The position numbers and the translations under genes were made by a program. From Syntrophus sp. PtaU1.Bin005 (GTDB lineage Bacteria; Desulfobacterota; Syntrophia; Syntrophales; Syntrophaceae): a stretch of DNA of 33,497 nucleotides. Shown in pieces: positions 32,547 to 33,497 of this stretch. Each line of letters starts with the position of its first letter. The first letter of the stretch is position 1. The DNA is taken from NCBI GenBank assembly GCA_002067745.1, contig MVRU01000025.1:1-33497 (forward strand), read 5' to 3'. The notes beneath the pieces were generated by a model. That model saw only the letters and a list, made by a program, of their open reading frames with translations, did no database searches and was not told the origin of the DNA.

Positions 32547-33497
32547 ATGAATATCAAACTGTCCAATGGGAAAGTGCTCCCAGTGGAAATGCACAAGATC
32601 AAGATCATTCAGCAAACACGGCTGCCAAGCGCCGATGAGCGGTTGAAGGCCATGGAGGAGGCGGGCTACAACACCTTCCTGCTTCGAACCCGGAACGTTT
32701 TCCTGGATATGTTGACGGACAGCGGCACCAACGCCATGAGCGACAACCAGCTGGGCGCCATGATGGTGGCCGATGACGCCTATGCCGGAAGCGAAAGCTT
32801 TTACAAACTGGAGGATTCCGTCAGGGACGTGTTCGGAACCCAGTACCTGCTCCCGGTGCATCAGGGGCGGGCCGCTGAGCACCTCCTGGCCAAGGTTTTG
32901 GTCAAGCCTGGCGACGTGGTTCCCATGAACTATCACTTTACGACCACCAAGGCCCATTTCACCCTGGCCGGGGGAACCGTCCTGGAGATTTTCACCGATG
33001 AAGCCCTGAAGACGGACAGCAAAGAGCCTTTCAAAGGCAATATCGATGAGAATAAATTTCTCGATGTCATCAAGACCTATGGGCCGGAGCACATTTCCTT
33101 CGTCCGGATGGAAGCCACAACCAACCTGCTGGGCGGACAGCCCTTTTCCATGGCAAATTACAAAAGGATCAAGGAAATCGCCGCGGAAAACAAGGTGAAA
33201 TTCGTCCTGGACGCCAGCCTGATCTCCGAGCAGGCCTATTTCATCAAACAGCGGGAACCCGGTTACGAGAACCGCTCCGTTGCGGAAATTATCAGGGAGC
33301 TGGCGGACTTGGCGGATATCGTTTACCTCTCCGGAAGGAAGAGCTGTGCCGTCCGGGGCGGGTTTATCGCCACCAACACCAAGGAAATCTATGATCTCAT
33401 TCTTCCCTGGCTTCCCGTCTACGAAGGATTTGCAACCTATGGCGGCATGTCCACGAAAGAGATCGAGGCCATGGCCGTGGGCGTCCGGGAAATGACC
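32547..33497 (+). CDS. tyrosine phenol-lyase/tryptophanase family enzyme (partial, atypical)
   Basis: First 317 residues of a PLP-dependent beta-eliminating lyase cut by the window end. It follows tyrosine phenol-lyase closely: EAGYNTFLL, LTDSGTNAMSDNQ, DDAYAGSESFY, PVHQGR, FTTTKAH, GGQPFSMAN, QAYFIKQREPGYENRSVAEI, VYEGFATYGG. Expected PLP lysine is K265 in SGRKS, where family members have S(G/A)KKD. D222 aligns with the pyridine-N Asp, but the Arg three residues later (R217 of Citrobacter TPL) is Leu225. The Tyr general-acid candidate Y79 and R108 are kept. AAGGAGG lies 5 bases before the ATG. The substrate may differ from tyrosine or tryptophan. Confidence 0.88.
   Translation, partial: MNIKLSNGKVLPVEMHKIKIIQQTRLPSADERLKAMEEAGYNTFLLRTRNVFLDMLTDSGTNAMSDNQLGAMMVADDAYAGSESFYKLEDSVRDVFGTQYLLPVHQGRAAEHLLAKVLVKPGDVVPMNYHFTTTKAHFTLAGGTVLEIFTDEALKTDSKEPFKGNIDENKFLDVIKTYGPEHISFVRMEATTNLLGGQPFSMANYKRIKEIAAENKVKFVLDASLISEQAYFIKQREPGYENRSVAEIIRELADLADIVYLSGRKSCAVRGGFIATNTKEIYDLILPWLPVYEGFATYGGMSTKEIEAMAVGVREMT

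Noticed and set aside
1-33497. CRISPR arrays, transposases, phage genes, tRNAs or rRNAs
   Set aside because: No regularly spaced direct repeats, transposase or phage signatures, or recognisable tRNA/rRNA segments were seen on reading. A tRNA scan and repeat finder would settle this.

Overview
The window looks like a chromosomal segment of a Gram-negative, anaerobic, Syntrophus/Smithella-like deltaproteobacterium (Thermodesulfobacteriota). That placement is inference. It rests on a ferredoxin-linked 2-oxoacid oxidoreductase, a tyrosine phenol-lyase-like enzyme, a VPLP-type PEP-CTERM surface protein, LPS heptosyltransferase and DUF374 acyltransferase genes, an RND pump, and moderately high GC with strong AGGAGG-type ribosome sites. 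No rRNA, tRNA, CRISPR array, insertion sequence or phage gene was recognised.

Left part (1-12.4 kb, mostly minus strand): a porB-porA-porG operon preceded by a 68-aa gene with its own promoter; a DUF4914 P-loop protein directly downstream of an alpha-glucan phosphorylase; a PspE-like rhodanese whose signal peptide lies in another frame; small unknown genes; a PEP-CTERM-type secreted protein; a VOC-fold protein; and an FMN-binding pyridoxamine-oxidase-like protein. Several long gene-free stretches here hold strong inverted repeats.

Centre (12.7-20.8 kb, plus strand): an RND adaptor/permease pair overlapping by 4 bases. It is followed by the most unusual block in the window: a three-gene operon behind a near-consensus promoter (TTGACA-17-TATACT at 17286-17314). 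It encodes a subtilisin-fold protein with Asp, His and Asn but no catalytic Ser, a caspase-like protease with an intact His/Cys dyad and a ~370-residue C-terminal region I do not recognise, and an alpha/beta hydrolase. The operon has the composition of a protease-relay or conflict/cell-death module; that function is a hypothesis.

Right part (20.8-33.5 kb): a small lipoprotein; a housekeeping run on the minus strand (minC-minD-minE behind a TTGACA-17-TATAGT promoter, then a TPR-like gene, fmt and rsmB); a possible ~105-nt small RNA or leader with its own terminator; a 105-aa unknown protein; a cold-response cluster (cold-shock protein, a 55-aa charged protein, RhlE-type helicase); two divergent envelope genes (DUF374 acyltransferase and waaF-like heptosyltransferase); and the first 317 codons of a tyrosine phenol-lyase/tryptophanase-family gene with altered active-site residues, running off the window edge.
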